64,000 nt of DNA from assembly GCA_035294325.1 (NCBI GenBank), contig DATGLE010000066.1:1-64000 (forward strand), read 5' to 3'. Positions within the stretch are counted from its first letter, which is position 1, and each line of letters begins with the position of its first letter. The stretch comes from DATGLE01 sp035294325. GTDB lineage: Bacteria > Chloroflexota > Ktedonobacteria > Ktedonobacterales > Ktedonobacteraceae. The notes beneath the pieces are model-generated. The model ran no database searches. It was not told where the DNA came from and was given only the letters and a program-made list of their open reading frames with translations. A program made the translations under genes and the position numbers. Below are positions 1 to 8,070 of this stretch, piece by piece.

Positions 1-183
1 AATACATAAACACCCCATATTTTAGGATGGTGGATATTTCCATTGTCCCCTAATAAATGCCTTTTTAGTAGATCATAGCCGGGTGAGGAGGCTTACATGG
101 AAAACGAATGAGCACTGGTGCAACAGAGAAATATCCAGAGAGTACGCCATCATTTACTGTTAGCCAGTGAAAGGCAGGCTTCT

Positions 184-468
184 ATGCCAACCCAGGAAGA
201 GCGTCTCAGTACTTTAGAGCACCCCCTTGCATTCTTGCAAAAGAAATCCGGCGTCGAGATCCAGGATCTTAACCGAAACATGACAATGCTTCTCGGCATT
301 GCATCAGGACAGGAGCTAGATATCAAAGAGGTAAAGATCAACCCTGCGGCCATGAAAGACCACCTGGATACCATAGAACACCGCCTTGATGAGCATACCC
401 TGAAATTCGACCGTATAGAGCACCTCCTTACCCAGATCCTTGCACGCCTGCCAGAGCAACCATCATGA
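184..468 (+). CDS. Small coiled-coil hypothetical protein
   Basis: A 94-residue protein that begins MPTQEERLSTLEHPLAFLQ and continues as heptad-like charged sequence (ALKDHLDTIEHRLDEH-type spacing, ending in a LTQILARLPEQ helix). The whole chain is predicted to be helical coiled coil with no membrane segment. An upstream GTG at 118 keeps the frame open for 22 more codons, but the MxTxEERLxxLE beginning resembles the N-terminus I associate with the many short coiled-coil paralogues of Ktedonobacteria, so the ATG at 184 is preferred; no strong ribosome site supports either. Function is unknown. It converges with the gene that follows. Confidence 0.5.
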   Translation: MPTQEERLSTLEHPLAFLQKKSGVEIQDLNRNMTMLLGIASGQELDIKEVKINPAAMKDHLDTIEHRLDEHTLKFDRIEHLLTQILARLPEQPS

Positions 469-530
469 CAAGGGGGAACAACGCTCTGTAACCAGAGGAG
501 ATCACCTGAATGTCAGAGCAAGCAGATGCA

Positions 531-1304
531 TCACGCAGCCTGCAAGGACGCAACAGGCACTCCTGCCGTGAGCCGCCATACGACCTTCCCTTGTTCTGGA
601 GAGAAACGCGGAACGGCATGAACCAGTCGTGCCTCGCGCAGTGTGCGATGCCACCTTTGAAGTTGGGCTAGCAAGAGACAACGTGCCTTGAGCGTGCGAG
701 CCTGGAGTTGCTCCTGAGTTTGATAGAGCCGTTGCATCAACGCGTCGATCATCACGCCCAGCAGCGCCTGCTGAACGTGGAACGAGCTAAGATGCCCTGG
801 CGTGCCCGCCTGCTGCGGCGAAGGCTTGTGGTGCATGCATGCTTGAAGTGCATCGCGCAGATCCTCCTCTGAAACCTCGACCATTTCTACCGGCGTGATG
901 GCATCCGCTTTCAGTTCGGGCCTGGGACGTACAGCAGGGACTGTTGCTTCGGCTATGGGCCGGAGCCTTGCCGCCTGGGCATGAAGGAGCGCCACAATAG
1001 CCTCGGCGCTACGGTCTCGAAGACGCTGATCCCAGGGCCGTGCATACCGCAAGGCATCTTCGTCCAGCACCACCGTGTAACCCTGCCTTGCACACTCTGG
1101 CGCCGCCGCCACGCGAGCGAGGTACAGGCCCTCCGAAAGCTCACGCAGCACCTGGAGGTAACTCAGGCCCTCGCAACTGGCATCGTGGCGCAAATTTGAC
1201 CTATCCTGCTCGTCGGTCGCCTCATCTGAGAGCAGTTCCGCCGGGATCACACAGGTCATCAGGTAGCCGATCCGCTGAGAAAATGAGGGGTGTTGTGCAT
1301 CCAT
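531..1304 (-). CDS. Hypothetical protein, 257 aa
   Basis: I do not recognise the family. The 257-residue product is soluble, Ala/Leu/Arg rich and mostly helical, with a long helical stretch near residues 175-225 (repeated Gln-Leu-Gln and Leu-Leu-Ala-Gln-Leu). The start is well supported: AAAGGAG lies seven bases before the ATG at 1304. It lies 183 bp downstream of the replication-relaxation family gene on the same strand, so the two may be co-transcribed as part of an accessory element. No catalytic motif or metal site is visible. Confidence 0.55.
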   Translation of the reverse strand: MDAQHPSFSQRIGYLMTCVIPAELLSDEATDEQDRSNLRHDASCEGLSYLQVLRELSEGLYLARVAAAPECARQGYTVVLDEDALRYARPWDQRLRDRSAEAIVALLHAQAARLRPIAEATVPAVRPRPELKADAITPVEMVEVSEEDLRDALQACMHHKPSPQQAGTPGHLSSFHVQQALLGVMIDALMQRLYQTQEQLQARTLKARCLLLAQLQRWHRTLREARLVHAVPRFSPEQGKVVWRLTAGVPVASLQAA

Positions 1305-1487
1305 AGCAATCTCCTTTTCTCTGCCTCAAAGGCAAGAGCATTTCTTTGGCTTAATTACTCTTCTCCATACAACTGCTCGTCATGAATGCCTGTCTACCCA
1401 ATGCAGACACCAGCTTCGCTTCCAGGAGCCAGAGAGGCGCTTCCCACTCTGGCTTTTAAGACGGAGGTGGCGCTTCCGCGCCTTTCC

Positions 1488-2222
1488 TCACGTTTCTTCG
1501 TCTTCCTCTTCCTCTTCGTCGTCATCCTCGATGAGATAGGTCGAAATGTGGAGCCGTTCCCGGTAGCCAGGGAGGAGTTGGTTTTGGGCGTCGAGAAGTC
1601 CACTGTGCGTTTTCTCGGTCACGTAGTACCAGACTTCGCTGTAGCGCGTAGTCAATTCTTTCAGGTTCGAGAGCAGTGTCTCCGGTTTCTTTGGACTCCG
1701 CTCCACCTCTATCCCGATCATCCTGCTCTCCAGCCTAAATTCAGCATCGGGCAGATGGGGGAAACGCTCCCCTTTGCCCAGCCTTCGCCCTGCCCGCAGC
1801 GCCCGTTCACTTTCCCAATGGCCTTCGGGACAGTCCGATTCGAGTTGGAGACGCACTTCGTTGATCGCAAACAGGTGTTTCAAGCTCCCTAAAGTCGGTG
1901 CATAGAATTTGTAGGGCAGATGGAACTGGCGCAGTCCCTGCGCCGAGAGCCACACCCAGGGCGGGTCTTCGACCGTGATTTTGCGCACCTGGACCAGGCC
2001 GGCACGGCTCCAGCGGTTGGCGACCAACCGAACTGCATTCAGGCTGATCCAGGTCTTGTGTTTGGCGCCTCGCCCAGGGTTGCGACCGAGCAGGTTTTGC
2101 AATTGATCGAAGCGCACCGCATACTGCTCCCCGGTCCAGAGCAACGCCTCGATATCTCGGTCATTGATTTGGACATCCCCTTTGTCGCTGCGTGCCTTAC
2201 GCGTGTGCCGCACCTCGGCCAT
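1488..2222 (-). CDS. Replication-relaxation family protein
   Basis: The 244-residue product has the two-part layout of replication-relaxation (Replic_Relax) proteins found on plasmids and conjugative elements. The N-terminal half (about residues 20-100) reads as a winged helix: a helix with DIEALLWTGEQYAVRFDQLQ, then LNAVRLVANRWSRAGLVQVR. The C-terminal half carries a restriction-endonuclease-like signature, HLPDAEF followed by IGIEVERSPK, matching the PD...ExK spacing. The extreme C-terminus is a run of acidic residues. In the family such proteins are thought to act on element DNA at replication or transfer; that role is inference here because no relaxase or coupling protein is in the window. 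This could be a remnant of an integrated element beginning left of the window. Confidence 0.65.
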   Translation of the reverse strand: MAEVRHTRKARSDKGDVQINDRDIEALLWTGEQYAVRFDQLQNLLGRNPGRGAKHKTWISLNAVRLVANRWSRAGLVQVRKITVEDPPWVWLSAQGLRQFHLPYKFYAPTLGSLKHLFAINEVRLQLESDCPEGHWESERALRAGRRLGKGERFPHLPDAEFRLESRMIGIEVERSPKKPETLLSNLKELTTRYSEVWYYVTEKTHSGLLDAQNQLLPGYRERLHISTYLIEDDDEEEEEDEET

Positions 2223-2770
2223 AGCGCTGCCTCCTCTCTTTGTTCTTGCCTATACAGATGATGAAGCGAGCAGGCATCCATCGTGGTGAGTCGCTCCTGC
2301 TCGCGGTTTCTCTACACGCATCACTGTAGCATGACCTTCCGGTTCGCAATCGGGAAACATTAGGAACCAATCCAGAACACAATCGGAACAACCGGGAAGG
2401 AAAACTGAAAACGGCTCCCCGGATGCGGCTCTCACCTGGTCTCAAGACGCGACCTCCGGTGGTCTATCTGGGAACAGGCAACGCTGCTACAATGGCACAG
2501 GCCCCAGGTGCATCTTCTTCCCGTCGCTGTGTTCCTCATCCTCCCGTTCACTTCTAGCTTACTTGATCGAAGCAGGAGAATCGTGGGCAAATAGTAGGAG
2601 AATGACAGGAATCGGACCATCCTGATGGGCGAAGCCATCCCCTTGCGAGATCCACTGGCAAAAGGAGGTCTGACATCGTATGATAGGCAATGCTGGGATA
2701 GCTGTGGAAGAAGTCGAAAATGCCTTTCTGGCTGGTTCACCCTTCAAGGGCAAGAAAGTGAGAGGTGTGT
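2223..2770. other. 548-bp gap without a recognised gene
   Basis: The stretch separates the replication-relaxation gene (reading left) from the BTAD-type gene (reading right), so it should contain both promoters. Open frames here are short, overlap one another on both strands and lack ribosome sites. I see no repeat, RNA gene or clear promoter. Confidence 0.4.
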
Positions 2771-4384
2771 ATGTCTGCATATCTTTTCCATGAGATGGCA
2801 CGTCGGGTCGCTGCTCTTGAGCGATGGGCCTGGCGCTACTATGCCTATCTGGTTGCAATCTTTGCTGGTGTCTTTCTGCTGGTAGCAGAATGCCTCCTGC
2901 TTTTGTCATTCCTTACCCTCGGATGGGTGCGCTACTGGTATCTGTGGCTCTGGGCGTTCTGGCCGGCGGTGCATCTGGGCCTTCCAGCGCTCTCCGCCTT
3001 CCAGATGCTGGAAGGCTTCGGGATGCTTTGTGCTCTGCTCATGATGCCTCCTCTGGGCCTGCTGTTGATCCGTGAGGGGAGGGTGCAGATTGCGCTCTGG
3101 TCAGCCGATCCCAACGGGCAGGCGATGAAGTTGCTCCAGCGTCAGCGAGCGGAACTTGCCTACTTGCGGGTACTGGCTGAGCAAGAGAACGACATCGACC
3201 ACTCCTGGCGACACCTTTGGCGCGGAACGCTGCTTCCCGACGATGCCAATACAAAAGCTCTGCGGAAATACGCTGGTCCTGTCTCTTTCGCCTATGTGAC
3301 ACTCTCAACCTATCTGGGGATTCCACCTGCTTCACTGAATTATGGAGATGAACCCGTCAGTGCGGCGCCAGCGCAAGAAATCGCCAGCACAGCGCTACCG
3401 CAAGAAGAAACGCAGCACAGTGATGCACCTGAGACGCCTTGCTCGCCCTATCAGGTCTTTTTCTTTGGGCAAGCGCGCATGCGTGTCGTCGGTAAAAAGT
3501 GTGCTGAGATCTCGATCAAGTCCTGGCGCCAGCGGGCGTTACTGGCCTATTTAGGGCTGATCGCACGTGAAAAAGAAACACAGTGGGAGCATCTGGCAAA
3601 TTCCATTTACGAGGAGGATTTCAAGGAAGGGAACAACCAGCGGTTGCAGGAAAGTCTCTACAGTGATGTGAAAGCACTGCGTAAGCTGGTTAGAGATGCC
3701 TGCTCACAAGCGAGAATTCCCTATATCGATCCCATTGAAGTCACCGGGCGTGGCCGAGGCGCCCGATATCGTCTCGCCGAAGCTTACGAGATCGTTGATC
3801 TCGCCAGATTTGACCATCTTGTGGAGCGTATGGACCAAATCAAGCAGGCATCCCCAATGACAGAAGATGTTTGGGGCCTGAGAGCGGAATATCAAGCCGT
3901 GCTCACTGCCTATGCCAATGGACTCCTGGGGCAACAAATACGGGAAAATCGCATTGGGAAGTGGGCCAATTCCTATTATCATGACTACCGGAACAAGTAT
4001 CATCGCCTGCTGCACGACCTGGCGGAATATGAATATCGGGTGAGCGCTACACAGCAGGGGGAGGAACGCAAAGCTAGTTTGTGGCAGGCGGTCAAGCTCT
4101 ATGAAGAGTGCGCGCTGCAAACGGCGCCGACCCAGCAGCCAGAGCGCAAAGAGGGCCAGGTAAGCGAGCATGCCCTGCGCCAATGCTTTCTCATCTATGG
4201 GGAACTGAGAGATCTAGCCGAGGTCCAGCATCTCAAGTCCCACTATTTCAGAACAATGAAACGCAGATTCTCTGATTGGGAACCAGAGCCAGAGACCGAG
4301 AAGGTATTTGAAGCTGTGACGCAAGCAAAAGAGAGGGACATTTACATTATAAAGATCGAGGAATTTCCACCTCAGCAGAATTGA
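2771..4384 (+). CDS. Membrane-anchored BTAD/SARP-type regulator-like protein
   Basis: A 537-residue protein with two or three hydrophobic segments at about residues 22-50, 55-75 and 85-105, followed by a charged stretch and a Pro/Ala/Glu linker near 190-215. From about residue 235 (VFFFGQARMRVVGKK) it resembles the winged-helix DNA-binding domain of SARP/BTAD regulators (KSWRQRALLAYLGLIAR, then LYSDVKALRKLV), followed by an all-helical BTAD-like/TPR region to about 500. BTAD proteins are usually soluble activators; the membrane anchor is unusual. The ATG at 2771 follows GAGAGG; a GTG two codons earlier is possible. The last codons (KIEEFPPQ) are repeated after the next gene. Whether it binds DNA is inference. 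Confidence 0.6.
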   Translation: MSAYLFHEMARRVAALERWAWRYYAYLVAIFAGVFLLVAECLLLLSFLTLGWVRYWYLWLWAFWPAVHLGLPALSAFQMLEGFGMLCALLMMPPLGLLLIREGRVQIALWSADPNGQAMKLLQRQRAELAYLRVLAEQENDIDHSWRHLWRGTLLPDDANTKALRKYAGPVSFAYVTLSTYLGIPPASLNYGDEPVSAAPAQEIASTALPQEETQHSDAPETPCSPYQVFFFGQARMRVVGKKCAEISIKSWRQRALLAYLGLIAREKETQWEHLANSIYEEDFKEGNNQRLQESLYSDVKALRKLVRDACSQARIPYIDPIEVTGRGRGARYRLAEAYEIVDLARFDHLVERMDQIKQASPMTEDVWGLRAEYQAVLTAYANGLLGQQIRENRIGKWANSYYHDYRNKYHRLLHDLAEYEYRVSATQQGEERKASLWQAVKLYEECALQTAPTQQPERKEGQVSEHALRQCFLIYGELRDLAEVQHLKSHYFRTMKRRFSDWEPEPETEKVFEAVTQAKERDIYIIKIEEFPPQQN

Positions 4385-4535
4385 CGCCGGCCTTTGCCTT
4401 CACCTGACACCAGGAGCCGAATGCACAGAGGCTCCCTAGCGCCTCCCCCCGCTAATATCCTCCTGGAGTGAGGACAGAAGGGTAGCAGGCCGCTGTTTGA
4501 GGGATACCGGGGGAAAGACAGGAACGTTCTGCCTC
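4351..4535. repeat. Diverged direct repeat, copy 1 (pairs with 5438-5620)
   Basis: This copy spans the last ten codons of the BTAD-type gene plus about 150 bp of downstream sequence. It aligns without major gaps to 5438-5620 at roughly three quarters identity by eye, sharing for example AAAGATCGAGGA, CCAGGAGCCGAA/GCAGGAGCCGAA, GGCTCCC, AGGACAG and GAAAGACAG blocks. The repeats flank the Dabb-ACP fusion gene. Confidence 0.75.
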
Positions 4536-4680
4536 GTGCCTCCTCTTTCGTGCATGACATATGTGCAGATCGCTTTCGGGTTGAAGGCTCACGGAAAAGA
4601 TGCTATGCTCATGCCAGATGCTTCTGCTTACTCAATAGAAAGCGTGCCTGCCAGTAGATGTGCTGAAATGGAGATTGCAC

Positions 4681-5412
4681 ATGGTCAGGAAAACCCAATC
4701 GCCATCAGAGCAGCCAGGCCAGACAGTGGCAACGCAGGTCATTCTGCTGCAACCCAAATCCACGACGACAGACGAGGCCCTGGCTTCCCTCTTCAAAGGC
4801 GTGCAATCTTTGCACAAGCGCATTCCCCATCTCCTTGCTGTCTCCGCCGGCGAAAATCAGAGCACGCGTCATCGCGGCTTTACACATGGCATCCTGCTGC
4901 ATTTTGTGGATGAGACGCATCTGCACAACGCCCTGGCCCATCAGGCTTACCTCGACCTGCAACAGAAGATCAGCGACCTGTGCGACCAGGCGGTGACATT
5001 TGAGATCCAGGAAAGGCTGCCGGTCATCGAGATACCGCCAGCCCAGCCGGCAGCACCTTCGCCTCCAGAGGAACCTGCACCAAAGCGAGGGCGGTCCAGG
5101 CAGCCAACATCTCAACCATCTCGCGCATCTGAGTCATTCAGGAGAAGAGAAGACGCCTGGCGCACGATCCCGATCAGAGAGATCGATCCCAGGCTCAAGA
5201 AGATCGTCATGGACCAGTTGGGCGTGGATGAAAGCGAGGTGGCGCCAAATGCTTCTCTGGTCGAGGACCTCAATGCTGATTCGCTTGATCTGGTCGAGTT
5301 TATCATGTCGGTGGAGCAAGCATTCAACATTGAGATCGCCGACGAAGATGCTGAGCTTCTCACGACGGTAGGCGAGGCGCAGGCGTTCTTGCAGGCGCAT
5401 GGCAGACTCTAG
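4681..5412 (+). CDS. Dabb domain-acyl carrier protein fusion
   Basis: A 243-residue two-domain protein. Residues about 18-110 match the stress-responsive alpha/beta-barrel (Dabb) family: VATQVILLQPKSTTTDEAL, a helix, IPHLLAVSAGEN, then RGFTHGILLHFVDE and HQAYLDL. A Pro/Arg-rich linker (about 118-165) leads to a C-terminal acyl carrier protein (about 170-243) with the phosphopantetheine site in DLNADSLDLVEF; the serine is residue 201. The ATG at 4681 follows GGAG by seven bases; a GTG at 4660 is less likely. Dabb proteins act as small barrels or polyketide-type cyclases, and ACPs carry acyl chains; the fusion suggests chemistry on an ACP-bound chain, which is inference. No ketosynthase is adjacent. 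Confidence 0.8.
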   Translation: MVRKTQSPSEQPGQTVATQVILLQPKSTTTDEALASLFKGVQSLHKRIPHLLAVSAGENQSTRHRGFTHGILLHFVDETHLHNALAHQAYLDLQQKISDLCDQAVTFEIQERLPVIEIPPAQPAAPSPPEEPAPKRGRSRQPTSQPSRASESFRRREDAWRTIPIREIDPRLKKIVMDQLGVDESEVAPNASLVEDLNADSLDLVEFIMSVEQAFNIEIADEDAELLTTVGEAQAFLQAHGRL

Positions 5413-5437
5413 CAACCCAGAGTACTATTTTCCCATA

Positions 5438-5620
5438 GAAAGATCGAGGAGTTTCCACCTGAGCAAAAGTAACGCCAGCCCGTGCCTCCATCCACAGCAG
5501 GAGCCGAACGCGCAAAGGCTCCCCATCACCGTCCTCTGCTGATATCGTCCTGGGGCAAGGACAGGGGGATATCAGGCCGCTATGAGAGCGATAGCAGGAG
5601 AAAGACAGCACGTTGCCACG
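5438..5620. repeat. Diverged direct repeat, copy 2
   Basis: This copy lies just after the Dabb-ACP gene and repeats the end of the BTAD-type gene: its first bases still read as KIEEFPPEQK followed by a stop codon in the equivalent frame. The rest matches the region downstream of that gene. It therefore looks like a decayed duplication boundary. The open frame at 5482-5823 runs through it and is not supported as a gene. Confidence 0.75.
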
Positions 5621-5912
5621 CCGCAATCTACGAATTTGTCCTGTGGCTGCTTGTCCATCCCCTTGCGTACTTGCCTGAACGCCCTCCAGGTGACACCAGA
5701 TTTGACACCATAGAGGCTCGATTTGAATACGTTTCATTTAGGACGTTTGGACAAAAATTCTACCTCTCCACGCTCGACTGGTTGAGGTACGAAGACATCC
5801 CCACCCCAGCAATAAGCCAGTAGGAATAGTAGGCTACTTCACATTTCTTGTGTAAGCAGGACCATAGCGCTCCTTTACACCAAAATGTATAGTACCTACG
5901 TAAGCGAAATCC

Positions 5913-5955
5913 ATTCCTAAAAGATAGGAATTAAACATTCCTGGAAGGCAGGAAT
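5913..5955. promoter_or_regulatory. Two tandem palindromic operator-like sites upstream of ino1
   Basis: Two inverted repeats of identical half-sites occur in tandem: ATTCCT-N7-AGGAAT at 5913-5931 and again at 5937-5955, 24 bp centre to centre. The second ends 18 bp before the ino1 start codon, just ahead of its AAGGAG. A dimeric repressor bound here would block the leader or translation start. The binding protein is not identifiable from this window. Confidence 0.6.
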
Positions 5956-5973
5956 GCAAAAGGAGTTCAAAAC

Positions 5974-7125
5974 ATGAGTGGCAAAAAAGTACGCGTCGGA
6001 GTCATCGGTGTGGGCAACTGCGCCAGTTCTCTCGTCCAGGGTGTCCACTATTACCGTAATGCACAGCCCGAAGATTTTGTTCCTGGTCTGATGCATGTCG
6101 ATCTGGGGGGCTATCACATTCGTGATATCGAGTTCTCCGTCGCCTTTGATATAGATTCCAACAAGGTTGGAAAAGATATCAGCGAGGCAATTTACGCGGC
6201 TCCCAACAATACATATCGCTTCGCTGATGTGCCGAAGCAGAACGCGATGGTCTATCGCGGTATGACCAACGATGGGCTTGGCAAATACCTCTCCAAAGTG
6301 ATTACCAAAGCGCCAGGTCATACTTCCGACATCGTCAAGATCCTCAAGGATACCGGCACCGATCTCGTCGTGAACTACCTGCCGGTAGGCTCCGAAACGG
6401 CCACCAAATGGTACGTTGAGCAGGTCTTGCAGGCGGGTGTCGGCCTGGTTAACTGCATTCCTGTGTTTATCGCGCGCGAGAATTACTGGCAGGAGCGCTT
6501 TAAGGAGGCCGGCCTGCCGATGATCGGCGATGACATCAAGAGCCAGGTTGGCGCTACGATTGTGCATCGCATGCTGACACGTCTCTTCCGCGAGCGCGGC
6601 GTCAAGGTTGAGCGCACCATGCAACTAAACGTCGGCGGCAACACCGACTTCTACAATATGCTGGAGCGTGACCGGCTCGAATCGAAGAAGATCAGCAAGA
6701 CCAACGCTGTCACCAGCCAGCTCGATTACGACCTGGGAGATGACAACGTGCATATCGGGCCTTCTGACTACGTTGCCTGGCTGCTGGATCGTAAATGGGC
6801 CTATATCCGCCTGGAAGGGCGCACCTTCGGCGATGTCCCGCTGAACCTGGAACTCAAGCTTGAGGTCTGGGACTCACCCAACTCCGCCGGTGTGGTGATC
6901 GATGCTGTGCGCATGGTCAAGCTAGCCCTTGATCGCGGCATCAGCGGAACGCTGGAAGGACCAAGCGCTTACCTGATGAAATCTCCACCCGTTCAGTACC
7001 ACGATGAAGTGGCGCGTGCGATGACCGAAGCCTTTATTAATCAGCAGCCGGCGCCATCGGCGAAGGACGATGCCGCGCTCGATCATGCCAATGGGCACAA
7101 GGTCGAGCTAGCGCCGGACCGCTAA
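5974..7125 (+). CDS. ino1: Inositol-1-phosphate synthase
   Basis: The 383-residue product catalyses NAD-dependent conversion of glucose 6-phosphate to inositol 1-phosphate, the first step to phosphatidylinositol and inositol-derived compounds. It has the short actinobacterial/archaeal form of the family: the Rossmann loop GVIGVGNCASS at residues 9-19, the family blocks AFDIDSNKVGKD, NNTYRFADVP, SQVGATIVHR and LNVGGNTDFYNM, and SPNSAGVVIDAVR near 310. The start follows AAAGGAG eight bases upstream. It stands alone, with tandem operator-like palindromes before it and a weak hairpin after it. The last ~30 residues are a variable tail. Confidence 0.95.
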   Translation: MSGKKVRVGVIGVGNCASSLVQGVHYYRNAQPEDFVPGLMHVDLGGYHIRDIEFSVAFDIDSNKVGKDISEAIYAAPNNTYRFADVPKQNAMVYRGMTNDGLGKYLSKVITKAPGHTSDIVKILKDTGTDLVVNYLPVGSETATKWYVEQVLQAGVGLVNCIPVFIARENYWQERFKEAGLPMIGDDIKSQVGATIVHRMLTRLFRERGVKVERTMQLNVGGNTDFYNMLERDRLESKKISKTNAVTSQLDYDLGDDNVHIGPSDYVAWLLDRKWAYIRLEGRTFGDVPLNLELKLEVWDSPNSAGVVIDAVRMVKLALDRGISGTLEGPSAYLMKSPPVQYHDEVARAMTEAFINQQPAPSAKDDAALDHANGHKVELAPDR

Positions 7126-7145
7126 CCCTCTGGCATTGGCAGACG

Positions 7146-7178
7146 CCGGAGACCGGGTGAAGTTTCACCTGGCTCCGG
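7146..7178 (+). terminator. Possible hairpin terminator of ino1
   Basis: An imperfect hairpin, CCGGAG...GGGTGA pairing with TCACC...CTCCGG, begins 21 bp after the ino1 stop codon. It lacks an immediate T-tract (an A-tract follows at 7198-7206), so the call is weak. Confidence 0.35.
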
Positions 7179-7261
7179 TTCTCCGCACTGGCGAAGTAAA
7201 AAAAAACGCAAGAGAGCCGTTCCCACTGTGCGGGTGCGCGCTTTATCACGCTCGTTGGGCC

Positions 7262-7395
7262 TGTGAAGTGCTTTCAGACCGTGATAATGAACTTTAACAA
7301 TCAAGGTCGGAGATGCTCCTCCGTGCGTAGCTGCGCGATTTATCGCGCCTCGTCCCGTGTGGTCCCCGGGCGCGATAAATCGCGCAGCTACGTAC
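7262..7395. repeat. Extragenic palindromic repeat, GCGCGATAAATCGCGC family
   Basis: Arms 7323-7349 and 7369-7395 are 27 bp long and differ at one position, with core GCGCGATTTATCGCGC and outer GTAGCTGC. The ~60 bp to the left (from about 7280) also match sequence at 59430-59470, so the unit is longer than the hairpin. Related copies are at 33595-33671, 59403-59550 and 60913-60986. No protein gene is seen in the 384-bp gap between ino1 and csrA. Confidence 0.8.
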
Positions 7396-7509
7396 AAAAG
7401 GATTGCCGATGCTGGTCGTTAAATCATTATCGTGCAGCTACTCACAAACGGCAACTGCGGGCACCTGCGCATGGGAACTGATCTGGTGTCTTTTATGCTT
7501 CAAGTGATC

Positions 7510-7710
7510 CTAGTGCGGTTGCACTGGAGCGGCTTGATCCGGTTCGGATGGTTTTGGTGCTGGATGCAGAAGTTCTTCACGGACAATCGTGACATCGGGC
7601 GGCGCGCTGATTCCAATCTTGACGCGCTCGCCCTCCACAGCCAGCACTGAAATGTTTATAACCCCAGCGAGCACAATACTTTCACCAACTTTTCGTCGCA
7701 ATACAAGCAT
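7510..7710 (-). CDS. csrA: Carbon storage regulator CsrA
   Basis: A 66-residue protein with the full CsrA signature: MLVLRRKVGESIVL at the N-terminus and VKIGISAPPDVTIVREEL in the middle, with a short Pro-rich tail. CsrA dimers bind GGA-containing hairpins in mRNA leaders and control translation or stability; in many bacteria the partner is FliW, not seen here. The ATG is preceded by AAGGGAGC. The gene lies 360 bp downstream of, and on the same strand as, a FliA-type sigma factor gene, an arrangement reminiscent of flagellar loci although no flagellar genes are present. Confidence 0.95.
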   Translation of the reverse strand: MLVLRRKVGESIVLAGVINISVLAVEGERVKIGISAPPDVTIVREELLHPAPKPSEPDQAAPVQPH

Positions 7711-8070
7711 GCAAAGCTCCCTTCAACCAGAGGCATGTTCTAGGCGTCCCTGCTCTGCGACAAACGCCCGAAGAGGCGCTTCTTTCAGCGTGACCGCATA
7801 TAAAGAGCATTGAACGTAGAGTTGTTACCATTACCAGATGTAAAGATAGTACAGAGAACCATACTATCAGTATAAGCGCCGGATCTTAACAGCGCCTACG
7901 GCGTTTTTTTTCTCACTGCATGATCGTCTGATTCTCATTACTTCTATCGGCATTTATCAGCCGGGCCTTCAGCGCAACATGCAATGATTCATTAAACATA
8001 TACGAAACCTTCCGGCCAGTAGATGTATCCTGTGGCTTCAGTTTACAACATTTCCCTCCGAACTAAACCC
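7711..8070. other. 360-bp gap between sigma factor and csrA
   Basis: No gene is seen. On the + strand GCGCC-TAC-GGCG followed by eight T residues (about 7892-7912) looks like an intrinsic terminator, but no + strand gene precedes it. On the - strand the same sequence has its A-tract first and should not terminate, so sigma-csrA read-through remains possible. Confidence 0.35.

Noticed and set aside
1386..1892. 168-codon + strand frame
   Set aside because: It lies antisense to the replication-relaxation gene, whose winged-helix and nuclease-like motifs are clear.
4497..4913. 138-codon frame overlapping the Dabb-ACP gene start
   Set aside because: It overlaps a gene with clear domains in another frame and lacks any recognisable motif.
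5482..5823. 113-codon open frame after the Dabb-ACP gene
   Set aside because: It runs through the second copy of the direct repeat, has no ribosome site and shows no protein-like pattern.
7892..7912. Terminator for the sigma factor transcript
   Set aside because: The T-tract lies on the + strand side; for the - strand sigma transcript the order is A-tract then hairpin.
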